The position numbers and the translations under genes were made by a program. A stretch of 15,554 bases of DNA from Ruminiclostridium sp. (GTDB lineage Bacteria > Bacillota_A > Clostridia > Oscillospirales > Ruminococcaceae): positions 1 to 15,554 of the forward strand of contig JAFZOA010000582.1 of assembly GCA_017550775.1 (NCBI GenBank), read 5' to 3'. A model generated the notes under the pieces. It was not told where the DNA came from and did not search any database. It saw nothing but the letters and a program-made list of their open reading frames with translations. Below, in pieces: positions 1-5,952 of this stretch (the first letter of the stretch is position 1; each line of letters starts with the position of its first letter).

Positions 1-301
1 GATAGCGGTCAAGCCCGCTACTCCGGCATCTGCGATCGTCCCGTACATCGGCAAGGCGGATATGGTGCTTGTTATGACGGTAGAGCCGGGCTACGGCGGA
101 CAGGGCTTTATCTCCGGCATGACGGACAAGATACGCGAGATACGCGCTCTTGACCCGGATAAGGATATCGAGGTGGACGGCGGGATAAACGGCGAGACAG
201 TAAAGCTTGTCCGTGAAGCGGGAGCTAATGTTCTCGTGGCGGGGACATACCTTTTCCGCTCGGACGACATGACCGCCGCGGTAAAAAGCCTGCTCGGCTG
301 A
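1..301 (+). CDS. rpe: Ribulose-phosphate 3-epimerase, C-terminal part (5' end outside window)
   Basis: Interconverts D-ribulose 5-phosphate and D-xylulose 5-phosphate in the pentose phosphate pathway; cytoplasmic TIM-barrel enzyme. The reading frame is open from base 2 and ends in TGA at 299-301, leaving about 99 residues of a family that is usually about 215-225 long, so the N-terminal half lies upstream. What identifies it is the order of family motifs: a KPATP segment near the cut edge, then LVMTVEPGYGGQGFI (family form LVMSVNPGFGGQ.FI), then the strand IEVDGGI, whose Asp is the second catalytic metal-binding acid, then GANVLVAGTYLF near the phosphate-binding end. An internal ATG at 62 is not the true start because conserved sequence continues upstream of it. 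The gene converges on the mecA-like gene with only 6 bases between stop codons, and no obvious terminator hairpin separates them. Confidence 0.95.
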   Translation, partial: IAVKPATPASAIVPYIGKADMVLVMTVEPGYGGQGFISGMTDKIREIRALDPDKDIEVDGGINGETVKLVREAGANVLVAGTYLFRSDDMTAAVKSLLG

Positions 302-307
302 AATAAC

Positions 308-868
308 CTACACAAGCTCCGACATTATCCGCACGGCGTTCGCGGCGCATACCGGCGTACCGTGTTCGGTGATGTAGGCTATGTCAACGGGGTCATCGGA
401 AAGCCCGCCGAATTCCTCTATCGTATGAGTGAGCCGGTCGGAGTCGCTGTCCGATACCTTTATAATAAGACAATAGCTCCCGTCAAGGGTATAAAGCGCA
501 GACCTTCGCACCTTGCTGCGGACAGAGCGGCAGAGCCGTGCCGCGTCGTCGAGGGTATCTGTGCGGCACATAAGCTCCGCTGTCTTCCGCTCCGGCGCTG
601 ACGGCGGCAAAGGCTCGGTACCGAGGGTGGAGACGTACAGGACACAGCCCCCGTCGTCCGACGGGAACGCCTCAAGGAACAGCCGTTCGGCGCTGTGACC
701 GGGGAACAGAGATATCTCCGAACGGAACTTTTTCAGGAACCCCGTAAGGCTGCGCTTGGATTCGGCGCTGTGCGAGCGGATATTCTCGCTTCTGAGCGAG
801 TAGTCCTTCATGTCCTTCCTCGTGAGAGTGATCTTTACCGTGTTCCTGCTCAGTGTGTCATAGTGCAT
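308..868 (-). CDS. mecA: MecA-type adaptor protein (ClpC adaptor family)
   Basis: MecA proteins bring substrates to the ClpCP protease and promote ClpC hexamer assembly in Firmicutes. The 186 residues are close to the family length (Bacillus MecA and its paralogue YpbH are about 190-220). The N-terminal domain begins NTVKITLTRKDM and ends with FPSDDGGCVLYVS at about residues 68-80, matching the family pattern of an I.vTLt..Dl segment and an EA.P..DGGC.l.V. strand. A charged linker follows, then a C-terminal domain with ALYTLDGSYCLII, EEFGG and AYITEHGTPVCAANAV, the usual yL.EHG..i...nA ending that contacts ClpC. The start ATG (866-868) is preceded by AGGGAGGG about 7 bases upstream. It is divergent from the RnfD-like gene across only 44 bases, so at least one of the two promoters must lie inside the opposing gene. 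Which substrate it delivers cannot be read from the sequence. Confidence 0.86.
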   Translation of the reverse strand: MHYDTLSRNTVKITLTRKDMKDYSLRSENIRSHSAESKRSLTGFLKKFRSEISLFPGHSAERLFLEAFPSDDGGCVLYVSTLGTEPLPPSAPERKTAELMCRTDTLDDAARLCRSVRSKVRRSALYTLDGSYCLIIKVSDSDSDRLTHTIEEFGGLSDDPVDIAYITEHGTPVCAANAVRIMSELV

Positions 869-912
869 GACAAGCCCTCCCTATTCATAAATAAGTTTCT
901 AAAAGGAATAAA

Positions 913-2316
913 ATGTCAGATAATACGATTGAACTGCTGGACAAGTTTGACAGCGACATAAAGACCTATGAGACCACCGCTGTCAGAAAACAGCGAAAGT
1001 CGAAGTCCATATACGGCGACCAGCTCATCTGCCTTGCCGCGCTCGTTGGAATGAGCGTGTGGCAGAGCGGGCTCAGAGCTCTCATTATATGTCTCGGGTC
1101 TGTGCTGGTCTGCATACTGTCCGATATGATCTTCTGCCGCATGACGCGGAAAACATACAACCCGAGAGACCTCTCGACCATAGCCTCCGGACTTTGTATC
1201 GCGCTTATGATGCCCGCCTCCGTGAACTACGGCATAGTCGCGGGCGGTGCGCTTCTCGCGATCGCCGTCAAGCATATCTTCGGCGGCAAGGACAACTACA
1301 TCTTCAACCCCACCTGCGTCGCGATCGCGTTTCTCATCATCTGCTTCCCGAACGATATGCTGATGTACCCCGTTGTCGGAAGCAAGCCGGAGCTCTGGGG
1401 AGACCCCGGAGTACAGCTCGCCTCGGGAACGGAGTTTTACCTGCTTAAGCTTGGTACCGCGCCCACGGTATCGTTTGAGAACCTTATGCTCGGCATAACC
1501 GCCGGGCCTATGGGGACTGTCCACCTGCTTGTGATCTCGGTCTGCGGTATCTGCCTTATGCTGCGCCGGTCGCTGTCCCCGCTGGTAACGCTGGTCGGGC
1601 TGGGCTCTTACTGCGCGCTCACCGCACTGTTCCCGGTATTTTCTAACATCGGAGACACGCTCGTACTTGAGCTTTCCGGCGGATACCTTCTGTTCGGCTT
1701 TGTGTTCCTTGCCGCCGACCCCCAGACGCTGCCGAAATCGGCGCTCGGGAAGATAGTGTGCGGTCTTGTCATAGGTATCGTTGGCTGTCTCTTCCGCCAT
1801 TTCGGAAAGGTCGAGGGCTCCTTCATTTTTGTAATCCTCATAGCCAATGCCCTGTCGCTGCATCTCGACGAGGTGTGCAACGCTGCGGTGAGCGGCATAA
1901 AGCACGCTGTATCGTACATGAGCGGTAACATGGGAAGGTACGAGAGGCTGAGGGACTCCGCAGAGAACGAGCACAAGCCGAAGCTTACCGATACTATGGA
2001 AATTATTGTTCCACCGACGAACTACAATATGCCGCCGATAGACAATAAGGTCACAAAAATCAACCGCAAAAGATCCAATATTATTACAAGATACGCCGAA
2101 AATCTGCGTATCCGGCGCAAACGCGACGAGCTTGTGCGAAGGAAGCAGATACGCGAGGGCGAGAACAACTACATGAACGCTATGCGAAACATGATCGGGC
2201 GCAGACAGGAAAACACCCAGAAGCAGCCTGTCGGGGAGAAGAAGACCCTCATATCGCACATCATCAAGATCCCCATGAAGCGTTCACAGCAGAAGAACAA
2301 CAAACAAGGTCAGTAA
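913..2316 (+). CDS. RnfD/NqrB-family membrane protein, divergent, with long basic C-terminal tail
   Basis: In standard Rnf and Nqr complexes the D/B subunit is an integral membrane protein that carries a covalently bound FMN and takes part in ion-coupled electron transfer. This 467-residue protein shows the family pattern: many hydrophobic segments between about residues 36 and 320, KHIFGGKDNYIFNPTCVAIAF (split as KHIFGG at 120-125 and FNPTCVAIAF at 131-140) matching the FGG...FNPA.vg.aF signature, and FVFLAADPQTLPKSALGK at 263-280 matching the aTDP.tsp...kG segment. The flavin-attachment region reads ASGTEFYLL (170-178) where the family has SGAT, so the alanine-threonine spacing is broken and flavinylation is doubtful. 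Residues 325-467 form a hydrophilic tail, strongly basic from about 380 onward, which standard RnfD lacks. AAAAGGA stands about 6 bases before the ATG. It is followed after 3 bases by the RnfE-like gene. Confidence 0.85.
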   Translation: MSDNTIELLDKFDSDIKTYETTAVRKQRKSKSIYGDQLICLAALVGMSVWQSGLRALIICLGSVLVCILSDMIFCRMTRKTYNPRDLSTIASGLCIALMMPASVNYGIVAGGALLAIAVKHIFGGKDNYIFNPTCVAIAFLIICFPNDMLMYPVVGSKPELWGDPGVQLASGTEFYLLKLGTAPTVSFENLMLGITAGPMGTVHLLVISVCGICLMLRRSLSPLVTLVGLGSYCALTALFPVFSNIGDTLVLELSGGYLLFGFVFLAADPQTLPKSALGKIVCGLVIGIVGCLFRHFGKVEGSFIFVILIANALSLHLDEVCNAAVSGIKHAVSYMSGNMGRYERLRDSAENEHKPKLTDTMEIIVPPTNYNMPPIDNKVTKINRKRSNIITRYAENLRIRRKRDELVRRKQIREGENNYMNAMRNMIGRRQENTQKQPVGEKKTLISHIIKIPMKRSQQKNNKQGQ

Positions 2317-2319
2317 TTT

Positions 2320-3219
2320 ATGGAAAACAGGATAAATCTCCGGGACGGATTCATAAAACAGAATATGGTCTTCATGAGCGGAATGCTCATAGCCCCGGTA
2401 ATTGCCTGCGCTACCACGCTCATGAAAAGCCTCGCGATATGCTTCGTTTTTTCGTTCGTATCGTTTGCGGCAATTCTGATATGCCGTTTTATTCCGAGAA
2501 CAATTGTATATACTATCAGAGTCACGCTTTATACGATAGCCGCGGCGGTATGTTATATCCCCGCGTCCCTGCTTGCCACGCTTATCTTCGGTGATGAGGT
2601 CATCAAAGCGGCGGGCGTATATCTTCCGATACTGATAACCAACACGCTTATCCTCTCCAAGACCGAGACGCGCTTCTATCTTGAACCGCGCGGCAACATG
2701 GTGAAGGACGTGGTCGGCTTCATACTCGGCTTTGACTTCGCGTGTACGGCGGCGGGACTTGTGCGCGAGTATCTGTCCTCCGGGCGGATAGCCGGCACGG
2801 ATGTTCCGGTGCTGTTCGAGATACCTGCCCTTGAGACCACCTTCGGCGGCTTCCTGTTCGTGGGTATCGGAGCCGGTCTGTTCCGCGCGGTGTACAACTA
2901 CCGCAAGGCACGCGCCGCAGCCGCAGCAGAGGAAGACACTCTTGCCGGTTACGCGGAGGACGTGGGCGAGTTTCTGGTCGGAAAGCATTCCGGCGAGGAC
3001 AAGGAGAAGATACGGATATACAAGGCGGCGGTCAAGCGCGCCATGAACGAGAACGACCTGCTTGAAATGGAGTTCCTGAACAACAGTGACGTGCTCGCGG
3101 CGTTCGAGGCGATAGTATCCGAGGGTCAGGAGCTTGTCTCCGGCGCAGCGGAGGTATCGTCGGACGCGGAAAATGCACCGGAAGAGGATACGGAGGGCGG
3201 CAATGGAAGTATTTCTTAA
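2320..3219 (+). CDS. RnfE/NqrD-family membrane protein lacking cluster cysteines, with acidic C-terminal extension
   Basis: RnfE (NqrD) pairs with RnfA (NqrE) in the membrane and each normally supplies two cysteines to a shared [2Fe-2S] cluster. Residues 10-195 follow the family: six hydrophobic stretches, FIKQNMVFMSGMLIAPVIA near the start, RFIPRTI at 56-62, GVYLPILITNTLILSKTE at 99-116 (family G.yiPLivvNC.ILgRAE), then GFILGFDFACTAAGLVREYL with the usual REiLg.G end. By this alignment the two cluster cysteines are replaced by Ala25 and Thr109. Cys30 and Cys41 are nearby but not at the family position. From about residue 200 an extra hydrophilic region runs to 299, rich in Glu, Asp and Ala, ending in an acidic low-complexity stretch. 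The start lies 3 bases after the stop of the RnfD-like gene, whose last codons (AACAAGGTCAG) serve as ribosome binding site. The end overlaps the RnfA-like gene by 17 bases. Confidence 0.84.
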   Translation: MENRINLRDGFIKQNMVFMSGMLIAPVIACATTLMKSLAICFVFSFVSFAAILICRFIPRTIVYTIRVTLYTIAAAVCYIPASLLATLIFGDEVIKAAGVYLPILITNTLILSKTETRFYLEPRGNMVKDVVGFILGFDFACTAAGLVREYLSSGRIAGTDVPVLFEIPALETTFGGFLFVGIGAGLFRAVYNYRKARAAAAAEEDTLAGYAEDVGEFLVGKHSGEDKEKIRIYKAAVKRAMNENDLLEMEFLNNSDVLAAFEAIVSEGQELVSGAAEVSSDAENAPEEDTEGGNGSIS

Positions 3220-3799
3220 CATCATTTCCGCGGCACTCGCGGCTATCTTCGTACAGAACCTCGTGCTCGAACGTGCGCTCGGAGCCAACGTACTGCTTTA
3301 TGCGTCGCGCCGGAAGGAGCATATGCTCGGCTTTGCGGCGGCTATAACCTACACCACCACGATATCATCGCCGTTTATCTGGATGCTTGACACCCTGCTC
3401 GGCGAGGTCGGATGCTACAGCGTGATAATGCCGCTTCTGTATGTGCTCGTAATCGCGGTCATTTATATCGGTACGCTTGTGGTGATCTGGCGGTTCTTCC
3501 CCCAGTTCTTCCGCTCGCTGAAAAAGTACGTTCACCTCTCGGTGTTCAACTGTTCGGTCATAGGCGCGCTGTTCCTCTGCACACAGCAGGGCGGCGACAT
3601 CTTCTCATATATCGGCTATGGGTTCGGAACGGGTATAGGCTTCCTCATTGCGGCGTATCTGCTTTACGCGGCTGTGGGGCGGCTCAATTCCTCCCTCGTA
3701 CCGGCGGCGTTCAGAGGCTATCCTATAATGTTAGTATATGTCGGTATCCTGTCTCTTGCTCTTTATGCGTTCACGGGGTATTCGACATCTGCCGTATAG
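3203..3799 (+). CDS. RnfA/NqrE-family membrane protein with only one cluster cysteine
   Basis: Standard RnfA is a six-helix membrane protein that shares an intramembrane [2Fe-2S] cluster with RnfE. This 198-residue protein has the family length and motifs: MEVFLNIISAALAAIFVQN at the start (family LflilisAilvnN.VL), ERALGANVLL (23-32) where the family has sR.LGiCPfL, VFNCSVIGAL (114-123) matching the tNCavLG motif, GFGTGIGFLIA matching the alGaGlGFtlA helix, and PAAFRGYPIMLVYVGILSLAL matching P..frG.pI.li.agl.sLaf. Asn29 replaces the first cluster cysteine; Cys117 is kept. I chose the ATG at 3203 because GGAGGGCGG lies directly upstream at 3192-3200 and the family starts here; the same frame is open upstream to an ATG at 3134, but that stretch encodes an arginine-rich shadow inside the RnfE-like gene. 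Stop TAG at 3797-3799. No B, C or G partner follows. Confidence 0.86.
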   Translation: MEVFLNIISAALAAIFVQNLVLERALGANVLLYASRRKEHMLGFAAAITYTTTISSPFIWMLDTLLGEVGCYSVIMPLLYVLVIAVIYIGTLVVIWRFFPQFFRSLKKYVHLSVFNCSVIGALFLCTQQGGDIFSYIGYGFGTGIGFLIAAYLLYAAVGRLNSSLVPAAFRGYPIMLVYVGILSLALYAFTGYSTSAV

Positions 3800-3871
3800 C
3801 GATTGTACCGCGAAGATTTTCCGTGTCTTTGTTCGGTATGATATGGTATTCTTTCCGGAAGGAGAATGGGT

Positions 3872-5179
3872 TTGGATAAACGCAGACATTACGGAAGAAA
3901 GATAAAAAGGACGAAAAATCTGTACCGCAGGAGAAAGACCGCGGGGCAGAAGGTGTTCGGCACGGTCATGCTGGTACTTGCGGTATCCGCGATAGCCTTT
4001 CTCGGCTTCTGCATCGGCAAGCCTTTGCTGGACTATATAGGAAGTATCGGCAAGGAGCCTCCCGCCGAGAAGTGGACCCCTGCCGCCTCGTATGCCGGAC
4101 AGCAGGACGAAAAAGCTCCGCTCGAAAGCGGCTTCGATGTTTCCGGAGCGGCCTCTGAGGTATCCGACGAGTCCGAAAGCGGCTCCGTGAGCGATGTACC
4201 CGGAAGCACCGTTCCCGTGTCCGATGACGTGCGGCAGACGGTAGAGACCAACCAGCCGCACTCCACCACCGCCGATACCGGAGCCGAGACCGTGCTCACG
4301 ATACCGTCGGACAGCACTCTTGTCTCGGCCGAAGCCCCCGCGAGTGCGCTCTCCAACCGCGCATCCCTCGCCGCAGTGCTTGCAAAGGCGAAGTCGGGCG
4401 GGTTCAATGCCGTGGTGGTACAGCTTAAAGACCGGAACGGCTGTCTGCACTACAAGAGCGGCATAGCCGGCGTTGCGGACAGCGTGGTCGATGAAGGAAG
4501 CATGACCCTTGACGAGATAATTTCGGTATTCGCCGAGAACGGCATGATACCGATAGCGGAGATCGCCGTGCTGTCGGACGACAAGGGCTGTATGCTGTTC
4601 CCGGACATGAGCTTCAAGTGCAAGGACGACCCGGTAATGTCGTGGCTCCAGGGCGGTGTAAGGCGCTGGGCAAACCACGAGAGCGACGCTGCCCGCGAGT
4701 ACTTCGTGAAGGTGACGACAGAGCTGACGGGATCGGGTTTTGAGCATATCCTGCTGACGGACGTGGTATTCCCCGATCTCCAGTATTACGATGCGGAGTA
4801 CGTCCCGGGCAGGTATTTCGAGGCGGACAGATACAGGATGCTTTACAACGTTATCAACACGGGAAGCATGATCGAAATGAAGGCATCAGACGTGACGGGC
4901 GAGACCTTCGGGCTTACGGCGGAGTGCCTTAACGATACCTCCCGGCTCCGTGAAAACAAGGTGGCTCTGGTGATAAACAGGAGCGACCTTCCGACCGACG
5001 CGGGCTATCCCGCGGATGCAAAAACTCTGGTCGAGACGATCCTTTCCCTTGCGGAGAAGAAGGTCGGCGGGCTTGAGATAGTCCCGGTCATAGACGGCTC
5101 CGGCTTTGACGACGCGGAGAAAGCGAAGATGACCGGTGCGCTCTCTGCGCTCGGCTATGAGAGCTACATCGTAAGGTAA
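3872..5179 (+). CDS. Membrane-anchored protein with predicted glycosyl-hydrolase-like (DUF4015-type) TIM-barrel domain
   Basis: A predicted extracytoplasmic protein. A strongly basic N-terminus (KRRHYGRKIKRTKNLYRRRK) precedes one hydrophobic segment (about residues 30-50, a membrane anchor or uncleaved signal), then a Ser/Glu/Thr/Pro-rich linker to about 160, then a globular domain to 435. The domain opens with LAAVLAKAKSGGFNAVVVQLKD and includes ISVFAENGMIPIAEIAVLSDD, which resembles the NAVVIDVKD...Y and lh..Gi..iaRi..f.D segments of the putative glycosyl hydrolase family DUF4015 (PF13200). Substrate is unknown. Start choice: AAGGAG at 3859-3864 lies 7 bases before TTG 3872 but only 1 base before the in-frame ATG at 3866, so I favour TTG; the ATG start would add two residues. 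It lies 72 bases after the RnfA-like gene on the same strand with no terminator between, so co-transcription is plausible. Family call moderate, anchor topology good. Confidence 0.7.
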   Translation: MDKRRHYGRKIKRTKNLYRRRKTAGQKVFGTVMLVLAVSAIAFLGFCIGKPLLDYIGSIGKEPPAEKWTPAASYAGQQDEKAPLESGFDVSGAASEVSDESESGSVSDVPGSTVPVSDDVRQTVETNQPHSTTADTGAETVLTIPSDSTLVSAEAPASALSNRASLAAVLAKAKSGGFNAVVVQLKDRNGCLHYKSGIAGVADSVVDEGSMTLDEIISVFAENGMIPIAEIAVLSDDKGCMLFPDMSFKCKDDPVMSWLQGGVRRWANHESDAAREYFVKVTTELTGSGFEHILLTDVVFPDLQYYDAEYVPGRYFEADRYRMLYNVINTGSMIEMKASDVTGETFGLTAECLNDTSRLRENKVALVINRSDLPTDAGYPADAKTLVETILSLAEKKVGGLEIVPVIDGSGFDDAEKAKMTGALSALGYESYIVR

Positions 5180-5246
5180 GGCGGGTTTCCCGCACAGCCG
5201 AAAAAGCGTATCTTTCCCTGTCGGGCTAAATTTCTGCAAATTTTGC

Positions 5247-5275
5247 TTGCAATTGCTGATAAAATATAGTATAAT
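5247..5275 (+). promoter_or_regulatory. Sigma-A promoter of yajC
   Basis: TTGCAA at 5247-5252 and TATAAT at 5270-5275 are separated by exactly 17 bases in an AT-rich patch that contrasts with the GC-rich coding sequence. Predicted start of transcription is near 5282, giving a leader of about 35 bases. AAAGGA at 5303-5308 sits 8 bases before the yajC ATG. Confidence 0.75.
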
Positions 5276-5316
5276 ATATTGGTAAATTCAACCGGACAAA
5301 AGAAAGGACATAAAAA

Positions 5317-5682
5317 ATGGATATTCTGACAACTTCTGTATTAATGGCAACAACGACCGCCGACCCCACCGGCGGAAGCAGCTGGACATCACTCCTCATT
5401 ACCGCGATACCTATGGTGCTCCTCATAGGCGTATTCTATTTCCTGCTCATTCGCCCCGAGAAAAAGCGTGCCAAGAAGGAAAAGGAAATGCGCGCGAACC
5501 TTCAGGTGGCGGACGAGGTAGTTACTATCGGAGGTATCATCGGACGCGTACTGAGCATACAGGAGGAGACCGTCGTAGTTGAGACCGGAAGCGACCGCAA
5601 CCGTATCCGTGTTCTCAAGACCGCTATCGCCGAGAACCGTACCGCTCACGACGACGTAGAAACGGTGACCATAAAGAAATAA
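5317..5682 (+). CDS. yajC: Preprotein translocase accessory subunit YajC
   Basis: YajC associates with SecDF next to the SecYEG channel; it is a small single-pass membrane protein. The 121 residues fit the family (about 85-120). One hydrophobic segment (about residues 24-46, ending in FYFLLIRPEKKR) is followed by the family's diagnostic RP..KR.K...m..nL..GD.V.T.GGi.G.v sequence, here RPEKKRAKKEKEMRANLQ then VADEVVTIGGIIGRV, and then the small beta domain with EETVVVETGSDRNRIRVLKTAI. The glycine-aspartate usual before VvT reads AD. No secD, secF or tgt gene is adjacent, so it appears as a single-gene transcription unit with its own promoter upstream and a terminator downstream. Confidence 0.95.
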   Translation: MDILTTSVLMATTTADPTGGSSWTSLLITAIPMVLLIGVFYFLLIRPEKKRAKKEKEMRANLQVADEVVTIGGIIGRVLSIQEETVVVETGSDRNRIRVLKTAIAENRTAHDDVETVTIKK

Positions 5683-5698
5683 TGCTGTTCAGGCAGAT

Positions 5699-5735
5699 AA
5701 ACGACCCCTTCCGGCATACGGAAAGGGGTTTCGTT
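5699..5735 (+). terminator. Intrinsic terminator after yajC
   Basis: ACCCCTTCCG (5704-5713) pairs with CGGAAAGGGGT (5719-5729), with one bulged A and a GCATA loop. The stem can be extended by AACG/CGTT around it, and it is followed by TTTCGTTGT. It begins about 20 bases after the yajC stop codon. Confidence 0.7.
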
Positions 5736-5794
5736 GTATATCGGTACACTTGCCGTCACAGGCGAAGCTGCCCGTATTATATATGGTCACGAGA

Positions 5795-5844
5795 TCTGCC
5801 GGATAAATGAATGTTTGGTGAAATGTGTTGACATTTCCGGCAGA
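5795..5844. promoter_or_regulatory. 9-bp inverted repeat spanning the ABC operon promoter (possible operator)
   Basis: TCTGCCGGA (5795-5803) and its exact reverse complement TCCGGCAGA (5836-5844). The second arm lies in the spacer between the -35 and -10 boxes of the ABC exporter promoter; the first lies 24 bases upstream of the -35. Arm centres are 41 bases apart, close to four helical turns. Both arms are upstream of the predicted transcription start, so this would act on DNA, as binding sites for a regulator. No regulator gene is in the window. Confidence 0.4.
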
Positions 5845-5856
5845 ATTTGCTACACT
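5828..5856 (+). promoter_or_regulatory. Sigma-A promoter of the ABC exporter operon
   Basis: Consensus TTGACA at 5828-5833 and TACACT at 5851-5856 with a 17-base spacer. Predicted transcription start is near 5863, which leaves a leader of about 90 bases before the ATG at 5953. Confidence 0.75.
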
Positions 5857-5872
5857 TAATGTGTATTATCGG

Positions 5873-5926
5873 TTTTGCCGGTGAGACAAATACCGGAAAA
5901 ACAGCGGAACACATTACCTCCGCTGT
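5873..5926 (+). other. Two tandem hairpins in the leader of the ABC exporter mRNA
   Basis: First hairpin: TTTTGCCGGT (5873-5882) with ACCGGAAAAA (5892-5901), a CCGGT/ACCGG core with one G-A mismatch before the T/A pairs. Second: ACAGCGGA (5901-5908) with TCCGCTGT (5919-5926), a perfect 8-bp stem with a 10-base loop. Neither has a T-run behind it, so they are not terminators. The second ends 7 bases before the AAAAAAGGAA that serves as ribosome binding site, and could influence initiation. Role is inference. Confidence 0.35.
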
Positions 5927-5952
5927 AATGAAAAAAGGAATGATGCGGATAT

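Noticed and set aside
916..2259. 447-codon minus-strand open frame opposite the RnfD-like gene
   Set aside because: It mirrors the codon structure of the plus-strand gene, is full of His/Arg/Tyr low-plausibility sequence, has no ribosome binding site, and the plus-strand frame has clear family motifs.
3134..3202. Upstream in-frame extension of the RnfA-like gene
   Set aside because: It lies wholly inside the RnfE-like gene, encodes an arginine-rich stretch unlike RnfA N-termini, and the ATG at 3203 has a strong ribosome binding site.
3800..3871. Promoter for the glycosyl-hydrolase-like gene
   Set aside because: TATGAT- and TATTCT-like -10 boxes exist, but none has a convincing -35 at 16-18 bases.
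5181..5193. GCGGG-TTT-CCCGC hairpin just after the glycosyl-hydrolase-like gene, possible terminator
   Set aside because: The stem is only 5 bp with a 3-base loop and is followed by ACAGCCG rather than a T-run.
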